Under the pieces are notes generated by a model. That model ran no database searches and had not been told where the DNA came from. It worked only from the letters and a program-made list of their open reading frames with translations. DNA of 64,000 bases from Moringa oleifera (taxonomy: Eukaryota > Streptophyta > Magnoliopsida > Brassicales > Moringaceae): the NCBI GenBank assembly GCA_021397835.1, contig JAJFZO010000579.1, positions 3,301,001 through 3,365,000 on the forward strand, read 5' to 3'. Below, piece by piece: positions 25,288-37,170 of the stretch. Numbering within the stretch: the stretch's first letter is position 1; every line of letters starts with the position of its first letter. A program made the translations under genes and the position numbers.

Positions 25288-28200
25288 ATGGCAACCAGCT
25301 CTACATCTCAGAAGCCCTATGTGATCCCTAAAGAGTCCTGGAAGACTGGGAAGTTAATGAAACACTGCGACAACGATGTCATCCCGACTTTGAAGCAAAT
25401 TTTAGATGACTCTCAGAAGGAGAAGTTTGAAAGGACCTGTCTGGGGCATTTTCTACATGTGCACGCAGATTTCAACTTCTCTGGGATTATAGTCCACAAT
25501 CTTCTACTTCGGGAGATTCAACAAGACCGGGAGGACGAAATGTGGTTCAGACTTGGGCAGAATGAGGTTCGTTTCAGCAAACTGGAATTCTGCCTAATCA
25601 CTGGCTTGAAGTTTGGCGAGCTACCGGACACAGACACCATTGCAGCTAATCCGTCTGGAATCCATGCTAAATACTTCGGAGGAAGGGATAAGATCAGTGG
25701 AAGTTGCATCAAGACCAGGCTGCTGGAAGGGGACTTTGAAGATGAAGATGACAAAGTGAAGTTGGCGTTGCTTTATCTGTTAAATGGCTTCATCAAAGGC
25801 CATGACGAGCGCCAGCATGTCTCCAACTGGCAATTTCACCTGGTGGACAATATTGATGCATTTGATCGCTTTCCGTGGGGCACATGGGTCTTCTGCAACT
25901 CATTGCTGCATTTCAAGAAGGCAGTTGCTAATCGAGCAATGGATTCCAGTAGGATGAACTACAATGCCTACGGCTTCGTATGGGCACTGCAAGTAAGGAT
26001 CAAAAATCTTTATTAATTTTTATTTATTTTTTATTTCAATGGATTTAATTTAATTTTATCTTCATGAAGCATAACTTGATTTCCTTTTTCTATAGATCTT
26101 TGCGTTCGAGGTGATTCCTGCTACCAACATGCATGGTAGTAGGTTGTCGAGCTCTAACCTACCACTGCCACGGATTTGCCGATGGAGGTTCCATCGAAAG
26201 CCGCATAACGCAGATTGCAAGAAGATATTCACAAACACTGTAAGCAATATTGTTCATTTCGTGTCTTCATTTTAATTCGTACCTAGGTTTCTAATTTCGT
26301 GTCTTCATGTTAATTTCGTACCTATATTGTTTATTTCGTGTCTATATTATTCATTTCGTTCCTTTATTTCTAATTTCGTACCTTTATATCGTACCTATGT
26401 TGACACTTTCGTACCTTTTTAATAATTTCGTACCTTTTTTTATTACTTTCGTGCCTTCATTTCGTACCTATATTGATCATTTCGTACCTTTTCTATTACT
26501 TTCGTACCTTTATTTCGTACCTATATTGATCATTTCGTACCTTTTTTGTTACTTTCGTACCTTTATTTCGTACCTATATTGACTATCATTTCGTATTTTC
26601 AGATGGGGGCTAAGCAAAAGTTGGTTCCAACAACTGCAGAGCGCCAAGCCCCTTACTTCATTGGAGTTGAGGACACCATTGTCCCATTGCCTGCTACACG
26701 ATCTAGTGGGGATGACACAGTGGAGGGTCCCAACCGGAAAAACTCCACAAATTTGCCATCTTCTTTGCGAAAGCAATACAAGGTATGTCCTCTTCATATA
26801 TTATATAAGTTTTGTTATTGCATTCTATAATCAACAACTTTTGTTACCTGTAGCGTCGAGTTGGCTTTCTTCTTGCCGAGCGACAGAGGGATGATGAATC
26901 TGATGAAGTCGCTAGTGATAGAAGGGAGTTAACTGGCCAGAGGACTGTGGAGCCAGAGGTGCGGGAGGATGAAGTTGAGAGGGAGGCACCAGGCGTTGAA
27001 AGAAGAGCAAATGATCCAGATGTTTACCTTCGCCTCGCTGCTGTGGAGGCAAAATTAGATCTCCTCGAGGTGAAGATAAACCAAATGGATCTCGAAAATG
27101 AAAGACGCCATCAGGAGCAAATGGCCCTCTTGAAGTCCATCGAGCTGTCTCTGCAAGGAGCAAGACATGGTGGCCAAGATCCTTCCCGCATAATGTCAGA
27201 TCCAGTTCCTAATGATGTAAGTAATTTGTATCTATATCATATCATAATTTCAAATTTGTTGCATCTTGTGACATAAAATAACATCTGTAATTGTTTTCCT
27301 TTTTCTCAGGGTGTTAATCCCATCATTGAGGAACCTGAAGATTCAACCACGGAGGTGTTGGCTCCTGCAGGGCAGTTGCCTGAACAAGAAGCCACTGCAG
27401 GGCCAATCACCGAGGAAGTGGCTGCTGCAATGCCAACAGATGAGGAAATGGCCACTGCAGCAGGTCCATGCAATGAGGAAGTGGGGCACTTGGCTATTGT
27501 CCCAGTTGAGGCAACCGACAGTGAGCTGCCAGTTGTTAGGACTCGTAAACGGTCAAGACAACTGTGCAGCCCATATGTCGACCTCAACATTGGGTCTAAG
27601 AAAGCCAAGTACCCTCACATGGTGAGTGCAAAGTCCAAATTCAGCGACAGAATCCTCATTGCATTCAACGAGTTCATGAATGGCCAATCATAGTAAGTTC
27701 TTTATTTTTGAGGGATCATTATACTGAATTATCAATATTTTGTACTTTGTTCTAACACATTGTTTTCATTTTGTACAGCCGTGATGTAGGTATTGGTCAT
27801 TCAGTCAGTGTGGAATGGTTCCAAGCATTGAAAGACAATGATGAGTGGGTTGATGACTCGGTAAGTTTGTCATTTTACTATGTTCTTTACATTAATACCT
27901 AGAATTAACATTTATGCATTCGTTTCGTACAATGATTTAACAGTATAATATTTGTTCTTTTGTGTCTCAACAGCATATTGAAGCATACCTTTGTCTCCTT
28001 CGAAGGAGGCAGAAGGAACTTCCTGGACAATATGCACAAGATGTCTGCATATGTGATCCATGGCTCTATGTAAGTTTATTTGGTCATTAAGTGATTGTAT
28101 GATTTTCGATTATTATAATTTCTTTATTGACTTTTTTTGTTCAAATTTGCAGACAGCATTTTTTTATATTTACAATGAATATCAAAGTGATCCGGATGCT

Positions 28201-28897
28201 GATTGTCCTCCTCCACACGCCAATTTTGAAGCACATAAATGGGAAGCAGACTTCCTTGATCGTGTGAGAGGCAAATTTTGTCCCCAGTGTCCACCTTGGC
28301 ACACTGTGAATAAGGTGATTGATATTTTCATTTCCTTTAACTATAGTGTTGCAATATTATGTGAACTCATTACTGACATGTAAGCAATATTTTTCAATGC
28401 AGCTGATGGTTCCATGCCATGTTGGGGGATCTCATTGGCTGCTGGTTCTGGTAGATCTGCAGAGGTTTTCCTTAAGAATTTTTGACTCATCTCGGCAAGA
28501 AATACCAACTGAGGTGCGTATTCGGCAACAAAACCCGCTGAGATTTATGCTACCGAGTTATATGGACAGTGGGGGATATTTCAAGCATAAACCAAATGTC
28601 AAGAAGCCGAATATTCCACTCTCGTGCACACTAGAGCCAAAGAACAAGGTCCCCCAACAGAGAAAAAGGTATGTATTTTGTTTTAACAAGTTGTTGTTAT
28701 TGTCTTTTTATGTTTTATTTCTGTTTTTTTAATTAATTTCTATTTTTTTCAGTGGCAATTGTGGACCTCATATGTTGTACATAATGGAGCACTTGCTTCT
28801 CAACAAACGCTTGAAGTATAAAGATAAAGATATGCCAGAGATACGAACTCATATGGCAATCCATATATTTGCCAATTCAACTGTAGATAGTTCATAA
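25288..28897 (+). CDS. DUF1985 and Ulp1-type cysteine protease gene inside the MULE
   Basis: Transposon-borne protein whose C-terminal domain belongs to the Ulp1/SENP (C48) family, which removes SUMO-like modifiers. Ten exons, 25288-25992, 26096-26239, 26603-26782, 26854-27216, 27310-27692, 27779-27860, 27974-28069, 28153-28314, 28403-28668 and 28753-28897, total 2526 nt (841 aa) with all phases closed. The N-terminus (about 50-235) is DUF1985-like (NLLLREI, FSKLEFCLITGL). A charged coiled-coil stretch follows (VEAKLDLLEVKINQMDLE), then an Ala/Glu-rich segment with imperfect repeats. The protease core has HWLLVLVDL (His716), IFDSS (Asp733) and SGNCGPHM (Cys797), so the His-Asp-Cys triad is present. 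The start at 25288 is chosen because an acceptor precedes it. Function in transposition is unproven. Confidence 0.9.
26277..26594 (+). repeat. TCGTACC array L2 filling intron 2
   Basis: Thirteen exact TCGTACC copies start between 26277 and 26568, mostly as TTTCGTACCT. Variants (TCGTGTC, TCGTGCC, TCGTTCC) lie between them. The last part repeats with a period of 52-54 bp (TATTGATCAT or TATTGACTAT at 26471, 26523 and 26577). The array occupies nearly all of the protease gene's second coding intron (26240-26602), on the same strand sense as array L1. Confidence 0.95.
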
Positions 28898-29063
28898 TTT
28901 GTTATTTTTTATTCTTTTTATACAATGTATTATTTCTGTACATACATTTAAAAATTGTATATACTATTATTTTTGTCAATAAAAATAAAATTTATTACAT
29001 TTTTTGTCTGTCTCATTATATATATTTCATACCAGTACTTAGAATTTACTATTGTGAATCAAA

Positions 29064-29580
29064 GGTACGAAATCAATATAAAGGCACGATTTGAATTGAA
29101 GGAACGAAATAATGGTACGAAATAGAATTGAATTCACTAAGTAATGGTACGAAATTGTATTTTATATACAAATTAATTGTACGAATTTAAATCTAAGGCA
29201 CGAATTAAAGGCACGATTAACTATTGAAGGAACGATTAACTATTGACATTGCGAAATGAAGGAAAAATTAATGGTACGAATGCATTTTTAAGGTACGAAG
29301 TTAAGGTACGTTTTGATTTTAAAGGCACGAATTTGATGTACGATTAATTATTGACATTGCAAAATAATGGGAAAATTTAATGGTACGAATGTATAGTTAA
29401 GGTACGAAGTTAAGGTACTTTCTGATTTTAAAGGCACGAATTTAATGTACGATTAACTATTGACATTGCAAAATAATGGGAAAATTTAATGGTACGATTG
29501 TATAGTTAAGGTACGAAGTTAAGGTACTTTCTGATTTTAAAGGCACGAATTTAATGTACGATTAACTATTGACATTGCAA
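29064..29580 (-). repeat. GGTACGA array R2 with 109-bp tandem repeat
   Basis: Nine exact GGTACGA copies (TCGTACC on the minus strand) start at 29064, 29114, 29146, 29273, 29292, 29382, 29401, 29491 and 29510. Many GGCACGA and TGTACGA variants are present. From 29243 a unit of about 109 bp (starting TTGACATTGC at 29243, 29351, 29460 and 29569) repeats three times plus a partial. The array lies between the convergent 3' ends of the protease and transposase genes. Confidence 0.95.
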
Positions 29581-29732
29581 AATAATGGAAAAAATTACTT
29601 AAGGGTAAAGACGAGAATTGACATGCAATGACAATTAAGACCATATAATAACTTAAAAATTGCAACTTATATACAAATAACTTATAAAAAATAAGTTTAA
29701 AATCAACAATACAATACAAATATCAACAATCA

Positions 29733-32461
29733 TCATAAGTCAATTGTATCATCATTTAGTAAATTTGAAATGGGAGGCATTACACAAGTTTGTGAATTAT
29801 GCCCGATTCCACCACAGTTACGACATTTACGACGCAATTGATCAGGCACATTAGACGATCGAGAGTGGCTAACTCTATCATAATACTGTGGATTAGAGCA
29901 AGTCAATCGATTGTGTCCATATTGCATGCATATGGAGCACTTCTTTTTGCACGTCTTCTCCCCACCAGAGGGTATTCTCCTTTTTCTCGGGCGTCCTGCT
30001 GACTTACCATTATTTGGTGGTAATACCACAACTCTTTTAACTTCTTCAGGTACATCCCAATCAGACTTATCACCAACTGGATATATCGGCTCAGCGTAAG
30101 CTGCTACTAGTTGATCCTGTTTGTAGTAGTTAGAGCAAAGAGTTATGAAGTCAATATTACGTTCCCTGTAAAAAATACACAATATGTAAAGTTAACTTAA
30201 TAAATCACAATGAATAATAAGAATAAGAATAATAGAAGAATATTAACAATAAAACAATACAATTAATGTCACCTGGAAGCTGCTAGTGCATGTGCACATG
30301 GCAAAAGATCAGCTTGAAATTCCTTACAAGTACAAGTACGTTCAATAAGATTCACAATTGCCTCTTTACCCTTGTGCCTAACTAGAAATACATTCCAATC
30401 AACATTGGAAGCTATCATTTGTAAAGAAACTTTTTGTCTCTCAGTCATCAACAAGTGAACCCATTCTGTTAGTTGTGGCCTCCAAACCTTAGCTTTCTCA
30501 AGTCGATCAAAAAACCAACGTTGCATCATGTCTCGAATGAATTCCAATAGAGCCGTCACAGGCAACTCGCGAGCAAATCGAAGACACGAATTCAAGCTCT
30601 CGGCTATATTAGTAGTCATGAGTTGATATCGTCTTCGGGGACAATACACACGTGACCATTTTCTTGGATCTTCTTTCATGATATATTCGAAGGCTTTAGG
30701 GTGATTAGCCTGTAACTCAGTCATCAATTTATTAAATTCAGATTCCCGATATGCCCTAGCTGCACTATAAAATATCTTAGATATATCTGCCCTCTTGAAT
30801 TTATTCTTTATATTTTGGGCCATATGCCACGAACATAAACCATGACAAGAATTAGGAAAGACCTTTGCGATGGCATTTGCAATACTAGCATGACGATCTG
30901 ATATAATAACCAAGTCCTCAACCAAACCTATAGCTTCTTTTAGCTGTCGTAAGAACCACTCCCATGCTTCATAGTTCTCAGAGTCACCATAACCGAATGC
31001 TAGTGGATATATCTGTTCATTTCCATCTTTGCACGCTGCTACAAACATTACACCGTGGAACCTTCCTTTTAGGTGAGTAGCATCGATAGCAATGACCGGT
31101 CTGATTACTGAATGAAATCCCCTCAACGATTGTCCAAGAGCTACAAAGAAATATTTAAATCGATTAGTTCCATCTTCAATGCATATGTGAGCCCTAGTTC
31201 CCGGATTAATTGTTTGCAACATGTGACAGTATGATGGCAATTGTTGATATGACTCAGTTGGGTCACCATATGTAAGGGACAATGCATACTCTTTAGCCTT
31301 CCAAGCTTTGCTATATAAAATTTGTATACCAAAAAGTTCTTTCATATCACTCATGATGTCTTTCGGCTTGATGATTCTTGCATTAGTAGACAACCTTTGA
31401 GCCACAATTTCACCGATAACGGTAGAACTTGCTTGTCGATGCCGTCGATGCAGCTCTTCAACTGTACAAGTGTGTGTCAAATCACACCTTCTAATTTGGA
31501 AGAATTGTCCTTGTGCAACTCTCACAGCACGAATCTTCCATGCACAATTTCTTTCTCTACAAGCAATCTCAAATAATGATTTGTTAGACCTAACGACTCT
31601 AAATTCAAAGTTCTCAGTTAAAGCATGCACACCCAAAAATCGTTTCAGCTCTTTTTTGTTTGGGAAAAACTGACCTCTAGCAAGGGTGTCAATTGGAGTC
31701 ACTGATTCCATAGTAGAAGTTGACGCAAGACCGTATAATTCAGCACCCAACACACTATACTGTCTGACAACACTACCGGTTGAATTTGAATTATTATGTA
31801 CTTTCGGGCATGTAACTGGGACATAAGGTGGGACAAGATGTAAATTCTTATTCAATTCTTCATTGTCGGGCTCTGCTTCTAGAATAGGCTCACAATGATC
31901 TTCACTGGTAGGTTCACTAGGTTGAGTTTCTCTGATTGGGTCTTCACACCCAATATCCATATCATAGTCCATCCGCTCATTCAAGTTGCTCTCATTTGTC
32001 TGAATCTCATCGGTATTCTGAGTGTCAAGGGGAGTCTCACTATGAAAGAATGGTTCGATGGCATCAACATCTAATTCAACAGTTGGATTACTCCCAGAAC
32101 AAGAATTAAAAGGATTGATTCGTCCTTCAGATAAACTTTGTCTATTCTCAATAAAATTTCTCTCCACTATATCAACAATCACACGGGGAACTATACTGGT
32201 ATCGTACAACATAAACTCAACATCATCGTCATTCACCAACTCAATTTTGACAGCAGTTTTTTCAGAACTTACAATAGTATGCAGTACAACATCAGTATTA
32301 GAGAAATTAGCATCCACACAAGATTTAACCAAATCCAACAACTGCACATATGTCAAACCCTTCTGAACAACAAACCCTTTAGTTTTGATATCTCTGCCAA
32401 TATACTTAAAACTACCACTGGACTCAGACCACTCACCATTCCAAGTTACAATTATCCGCAT
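29733..32461 (-). CDS. mudrA: MuDR-type Mutator transposase
   Basis: Transposase of the MULE. Two exons, 30273-32461 and 29733-30165, total 2622 nt (873 aa) and phases close. The start at 32461 is chosen because a TTGCAG acceptor lies just before it. An in-frame ATG at 32488 would lie in the intron. The N-terminus (MRIIVTWNGEW) resembles the ubiquitin-like lead of MuDR-type proteins. Next come a zinc-finger DNA-binding segment (CRERNCAWKIRA...THTC) and the catalytic domain with AIDATHLKG (Asp about 459), ISDRHASI (Asp about 521) and TTNIAESLN (Glu about 621). A SWIM zinc finger, CTCKEF...PCAHALAA, sits near 706-723. The second exon adds two CCHC knuckles (CSICMQYGHNRLTC, CRNCGGIGHNSQTC). All key residues are present, with no stop or frameshift. 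Confidence 0.95.
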
Positions 32462-32494
32462 TCTGCAATGCCGAAGAAAACATTTCAAACTACA

Positions 32495-32720
32495 ACGATT
32501 ACATGAACTTGTTACGATTTTATTAGCACGATTTTATAACTTGTCACGATTTTAAAAAAAAAGATACGAATTTCATAATCATGTCACGATTGGACATATA
32601 AGGTACGATTATAAAATATAAAATAATGATGTTACGATAGTCCAAATAAGGCACGATTTTAGAAGATAAGGTGAGAATTTCATAATGATGTTACGGTAAA
32701 CCAAATAAGGCAAGATTTTC
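32495..32720 (-). repeat. ACGAT-type array R1 in the transposase 5'-UTR intron
   Basis: About ten related words (GTTACGAT, GGTACGAT, GGCACGAT, GTCACGAT, GATACGAA) occur here, but only one exact GGTACGA (32602). On the transposase sense strand they read ATCGTACC, ATCGTGCC or ATCGTAAC. The array lies just upstream of the acceptor (32465-32463) before the transposase start codon, inside a probable intron of about 32463-32930. It mirrors array L1 on the other arm but is more decayed. Confidence 0.8.
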
Positions 32721-33103
32721 AAACATATGTATTCGCATATGTAACGGGGGGCACCAAATTAAGCTACATTGTTGTTCATAGGTATACCTGTCACCCTTTT
32801 CACCCATTCGAGCACGTTCTGATTTTGAAGACAAATATGTAGTGAAAAACCCGAGCTTGAGAAATATGCTGTGAAAAACACAAGCTTCCTTCTCTGTTCA
32901 AGACAATTAGGCAAAAATATCAATGACTACCTTCGATTCCTTCCTTGAATTTTGGATACAAAATCCGGAAGGATAAAACTAAAATAGAGAGCGAATAAAG
33001 ATATAGCTCGAAGAGAGAGAAACCTCAAAAGAGAGTATTCAGACAAATCTCCTCAAATTTTGGGTTATTTATTTTAATTTTGAGGGTATCATTGTCTTTT
33101 GTG

Positions 33104-33214
33104 AGGGTATTTTTGTCTCTTTGATACATGAAAGTGCTAAAAAAAACTAACTTACTAAAAGAAGTTTTTTTTGTAAAAAATAAATGGCGGGATGCCAATT
33201 TTGACAATTTCCTC
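33104..33214. repeat. MULE right terminal inverted repeat (diverged)
   Basis: This is the partner of 24496-24605. Read inward it starts GAGGAAATTGTC and contains TTTTTTTAGCACTTT, then AGACAAAAATACCCT. It is followed outward by the target duplication at 33215-33223. Confidence 0.8.
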
Positions 33215-33223
33215 TAAAATAAA
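33215..33223. repeat. 9-bp target-site duplication of the MULE, right
   Basis: Exact copy of TAAAATAAA found at 24487-24495, directly outside the right inverted repeat. Confidence 0.85.
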
Positions 33224-34957
33224 TTTACGAGATTAAAGACATGTAATCTAATAAAAGGTGGTCTAGTTCTAAAATATTGATATAGATGTAGGGCTTTAAG
33301 CGCATATTGTTTATGCATATTAAAAATTAGAGGGTAAATAATAAAGAAAAAATTGTAAAATATAATATTTTTAATTAATTCAGCCTCTAATGTATTTATT
33401 GAATCAGTTGTATATTTAATATTTTAATTTAGTTTAAATTTAAATTTAATTTAAATAATAATAAAATATTAAAATATTTTATTATTAAAATATTTAAAAA
33501 AATAACTCGAATAAGTTTTATATTTGATTTCAAGTCAATCCATAAAAATTATATAATTTATGACTTACGAATAATTTTTTTAATTTTTTCATTTTTAAAA
33601 TATAAAATTATTTTTTTAATACCAAAATTTTTTATTTTTTTATTATAATAGCTTAAATATTTTTTTATATCTATAAAAAAGATTAAATCAAAATTTATCG
33701 TATAAGATCTCAACTTAAATATTTTTAATTTTTAATTTTTAATAAAATTTAAATTAAATTAATTAAAACATCAAATTAAAAATTGATTCAATCAATATTT
33801 TAAAATATAAAGTAAAAACATGTATGAGTAAAAAGTTTTTTTTTAAATATTTATTAAAACTTAAAAGTTCACAACAAATGATTCATCAAGCTATTTTTTT
33901 CCCTATGAATAATTTTAAAATAGTAAAGAGTTAATAAAACAATAATAATAATATAATAACTAATAATAACTTATATATAAAAAAGAAACACAATTTCTTT
34001 GTTGACTGCATAATTTTGGTCAAGTAATAGAAGAGATTTTGTTAAGCGTATTTCAAAACTTTCAATTATTCAAAATTATATTTTTGTTTTAAAATTACAT
34101 TTTCCTGTTCATTATAAAATTAAAAATTAAATCTATTAAAATAATATAAATTGACATGAAAACTTCTCAAAAGTATTTTTAATTAACTGCAAAATTCAGC
34201 TAAAAAATTAGGTTATCAAAAGATCTTCAAATTCTAAACAAAATAAATTTTATGTAGCTAATGCATTTTTTTTTTCATCTGTTTCTTGATTTAATTATCA
34301 AAGAAATTTTTGGATAAAAAATATTGATTTTTAATTTTTATATATAATATTAAAAAAATTTAGATTATGTATATTTTTAATTTAAGCACTCAAGTATCAA
34401 TTCACTCTATTATACTCATAATATTATAATTTAATTTAATTTACATTTTAATTAAAAATTTAAAAATATATAATATTTAAATTAACAATCTTATGTAATA
34501 AATTTTGATTTTAAATTTCTATAGGCTCAAAAAATACTCAAATTACCATTATGAATGTTTTGTGTATAAAAAAATATTTTAATTTTATATTATTAAAAAC
34601 TTAAAAAAATTATAAAAAATAATTTTGAGTAAAAAATTACTCAAAATTTATAAATAAACTCGAAATAAAATATATAATTTGTTGAAGATATTTTTAAAAG
34701 TATTTTAATAAAAATATTATTAATTTTGTTAATTATTTAAATTAAAGTTCAAATTAAAACATTATAAATATAAATTAAAAAACAAGTATGACTTAAAATT
34801 TTTTAGTATTTAATTTAAAATGAATATAAGTGAATGAGATTAAAATCATTGGATTGATTTTATTATAACCTTTATTAGTCAAACTAGAAATTATATACAT
34901 CACATTTCCAAAAAATAAATAAACCCATAATAAATGTATACAATAAGAATGTGATTT

Positions 34958-34990
<33 letters not shown>

Positions 34991-36400
34991 TAAAAAAAAA
35001 AACTGGGAAGCCACATTCGAACATGGAATGTCTAAGGAGAGAGTAAAAGAAATTGTCTGAAGCAGTTTCTGTTAAAGTCGGTTGGGAGAAGACGTTAATG
35101 GTCACGAGAATAATATTTGATCCAGCGGTTGGGTTGGGGCCCACGAGTCATTCATGCTCTCTGCCATAAGCCTGCATACTTCGCCTTCCATCAATACGCA
35201 TTGGTTAGAGGGCATCTTCAACCTTAAACAATAAATTTAATATTAAATTTTAAAAATATTTTAATATCAATTTTTTAAATCTTCAATTCATTTACATTAA
35301 TTAATAAATATTTATAATAATTTTTTATAATTTAATTAGTAAATAATATTGAAAATATTAATTAATTTATTTGAAATTTAGATTATTTACATAACAAATA
35401 TTTTTTATAATTTTTTAATAAAAAATTAATATTATATATGATTGTAACAGTTATCAAATATTACATTAATAAAAAATTAAATAAATTAACTTATACATTT
35501 AATAGTAATTTTATTTTAATTTTTTAATGAAATATTTTTGATAATATAATTTATATATTTAACTATTTATCAAAAATTTAAATAAATTAAAAATTTGGAA
35601 AAATAAATAATGTGATAAAATTTTAATTTTGTTTAAAAAATGTTTGGTGCACCTATGACCAGTTGCCACTAAAATGGTGTTAGGAGAACATGTGGGAGGC
35701 TGTCCCCTTGAAAGTGGTTTTGATTGATTTCTGGCATTAAATTAGTGTTTTCAACTTTTGTTGAAGTTGATTTAAGATGTTTTTAATTATAAATATTTTA
35801 AAGACTTTTAAATAATTTATTTTTAATTTAAATTTATGTAATTGTATTTTTAATATTTAAATTTAACTTTCTGTTTAAATAATTATAATATATTAATAAC
35901 ATTTTCATTGTTTAAATATTTCAAAAAAATCAAATAAAATTTATACCTCTCAAATTTCAACAAATTTTTTTTGTAATAATGATTTAAATATATTTTTAAA
36001 GTTTCTAAAAATTTTTAATCAAAATTTGTTTAATAAAATCTTTAATTTTATTTTTTTGATAAAATCTAAATTAAACAACCCAATACTTCACAGTTGAAAT
36101 TAAAAATAATTTATTTTTTATATTTACCTTATTAATCATTTAATATTGATAATATATAGCTAATATGTTAAATTTTACTGATTTAAGTTCTATCTTAATA
36201 TATAAAAATTTAACTATTCATGTATTTATAAATACATTTAAAGATATCTTTAAAATAAACAATATTTACATAAAAACAAGATTGAAGCAACATTAATATT
36301 AAATGAACAATGAAATCGTCAAAAATTTTGCACAATTTTGGATTTATCTCAATGCAAGCAGCTGGAATTTGATAGCTTTATTTTCCACCAAAATTGCGTG
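33224..36400. other. AT-rich spacer
   Basis: This is about 3.2 kb of very AT-rich sequence with no gene. A trinucleotide (AAT)n microsatellite of about 30 bp lies at 34960-34991. Two GC-richer islands (35020-35220 and 35640-35720) carry no open frame of interest. I found no paired transposon ends by eye. Confidence 0.6.
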
Positions 36401-37170
36401 AAAAAAGATAGGTCAGGGCAGGTGGGTATGCTCTACTTAGTTATAAAGAGAAAAGGAAATGATCCTCAGACCCTCAGAATTATATTGATCTATTGCCTAT
36501 TCTGAAATCAAGTTGCCATTCAGGCCAAGGCTCTTCATTTTCTGATCATGCAAGCTGCAAAATCAAGATTCTAAGAACCCAGTAAGTCTTTATACGTTTC
36601 TTTCTTCTGATTTTCTTGGATCCTTTTTGGGTTTTCTGGAATCTACCTCTTGGACAATCTGAAATGTCACCAGAATCAGTTTTATAAAAACATCTAAGGC
36701 AGATTATCCCAGGATCTTCACTTAAAGATACTTATCTTCTGTTTCAGGGCAGGGCATAAAAAATGAATTCACACCATTGACAACCATGCAAGAGGATGGA
36801 GCTCTGTCAACACAGTGCAAAAGCCATTCAAACTTTTAGCAATTATCAGGAGCTACAAAGATTTACACCATTGTAGTGCCCACCACAAGTTCCAGTTACC
36901 TCTCCATCTCTGTTCTTGCTACAACTAATGGTTCAGTTACACAATGGAAAAATTCTGTGGAAAGAATATGTTCTTAATCTTAGACATTCAGAGCTACATC
37001 AGTAATAAATAACCCAGCAGGAATGCTTACTGATTGAACTGCAGCAACTCAGGAACCATTAGCTTGCAGTCTTGACTCTTCCTCCCAATGCAATCAGTGA
37101 AACATCTTACTGAACATTTCTAACAGTTAGTACCAGTGCCAGGATCCCCAGGGCTTGAGATTGGGGAAAC
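36401..37170 (-). other. Probable 3' UTR and flank of the C-type lectin kinase gene
   Basis: Less AT-rich than the spacer beside it, and directly after the stop codon of the minus-strand kinase gene, so probably its long 3' UTR. A plus-strand TATA-like word (GTTATAAAGAG near 36437) could serve an antisense transcript, but nothing else supports that. Confidence 0.4.

Larger units (their letters stand above)
24496..33214. mobile_element. Complete Mutator-like element with Ulp1 gene and MuDR transposase
   Basis: An 8719-bp element. Its ends are related in inverted orientation: the left begins GGGGAATTTGTG and the right, read inward, begins GAGGAAATTGTC. The shared core TTTTTTAGCACTTT lies about 75 bp in, followed by AGACAAAATTACCCT against AGACAAAAATACCCT. 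The flanks carry an exact 9-bp duplication. Inside are two convergent genes: a DUF1985/Ulp1-type protease gene (25288-28897, +) and a transposase gene (29733-32461, -). Both are open through all exons, so the element may still be autonomous. Four TCGTACC arrays are listed separately. MULEs that carry Ulp1-like genes are known in plants (Kaonashi-type in Arabidopsis, CUMULE in melon, from memory). This element belongs to that broad group. Confidence 0.93.

Noticed and set aside
25081..26594. CRISPR-like array from the regular TCGTACC spacing
   Set aside because: The repeated word is only seven bases, the spacers are themselves repeated and AT-rich, and the context is a plant transposon.
32462..32488. 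Upstream in-frame ATG (32488) as transposase start
   Set aside because: A good TTGCAG acceptor lies between it and the ATG at 32461, and the N-terminal MuDR-type homology begins at the latter.
24481..33230. The protease gene as a normal host gene beside a transposon
   Set aside because: It lies between matching inverted ends and an exact 9-bp duplication, shares the TCGTACC arrays with the transposase gene and has a DUF1985 N-terminus typical of transposon-borne Ulp1 genes.
36401..36600. Separate plus-strand gene starting from a TATA-like word near 36437
   Set aside because: No open frame or splice pattern follows; the stretch is better explained as 3' UTR of the minus-strand kinase gene.
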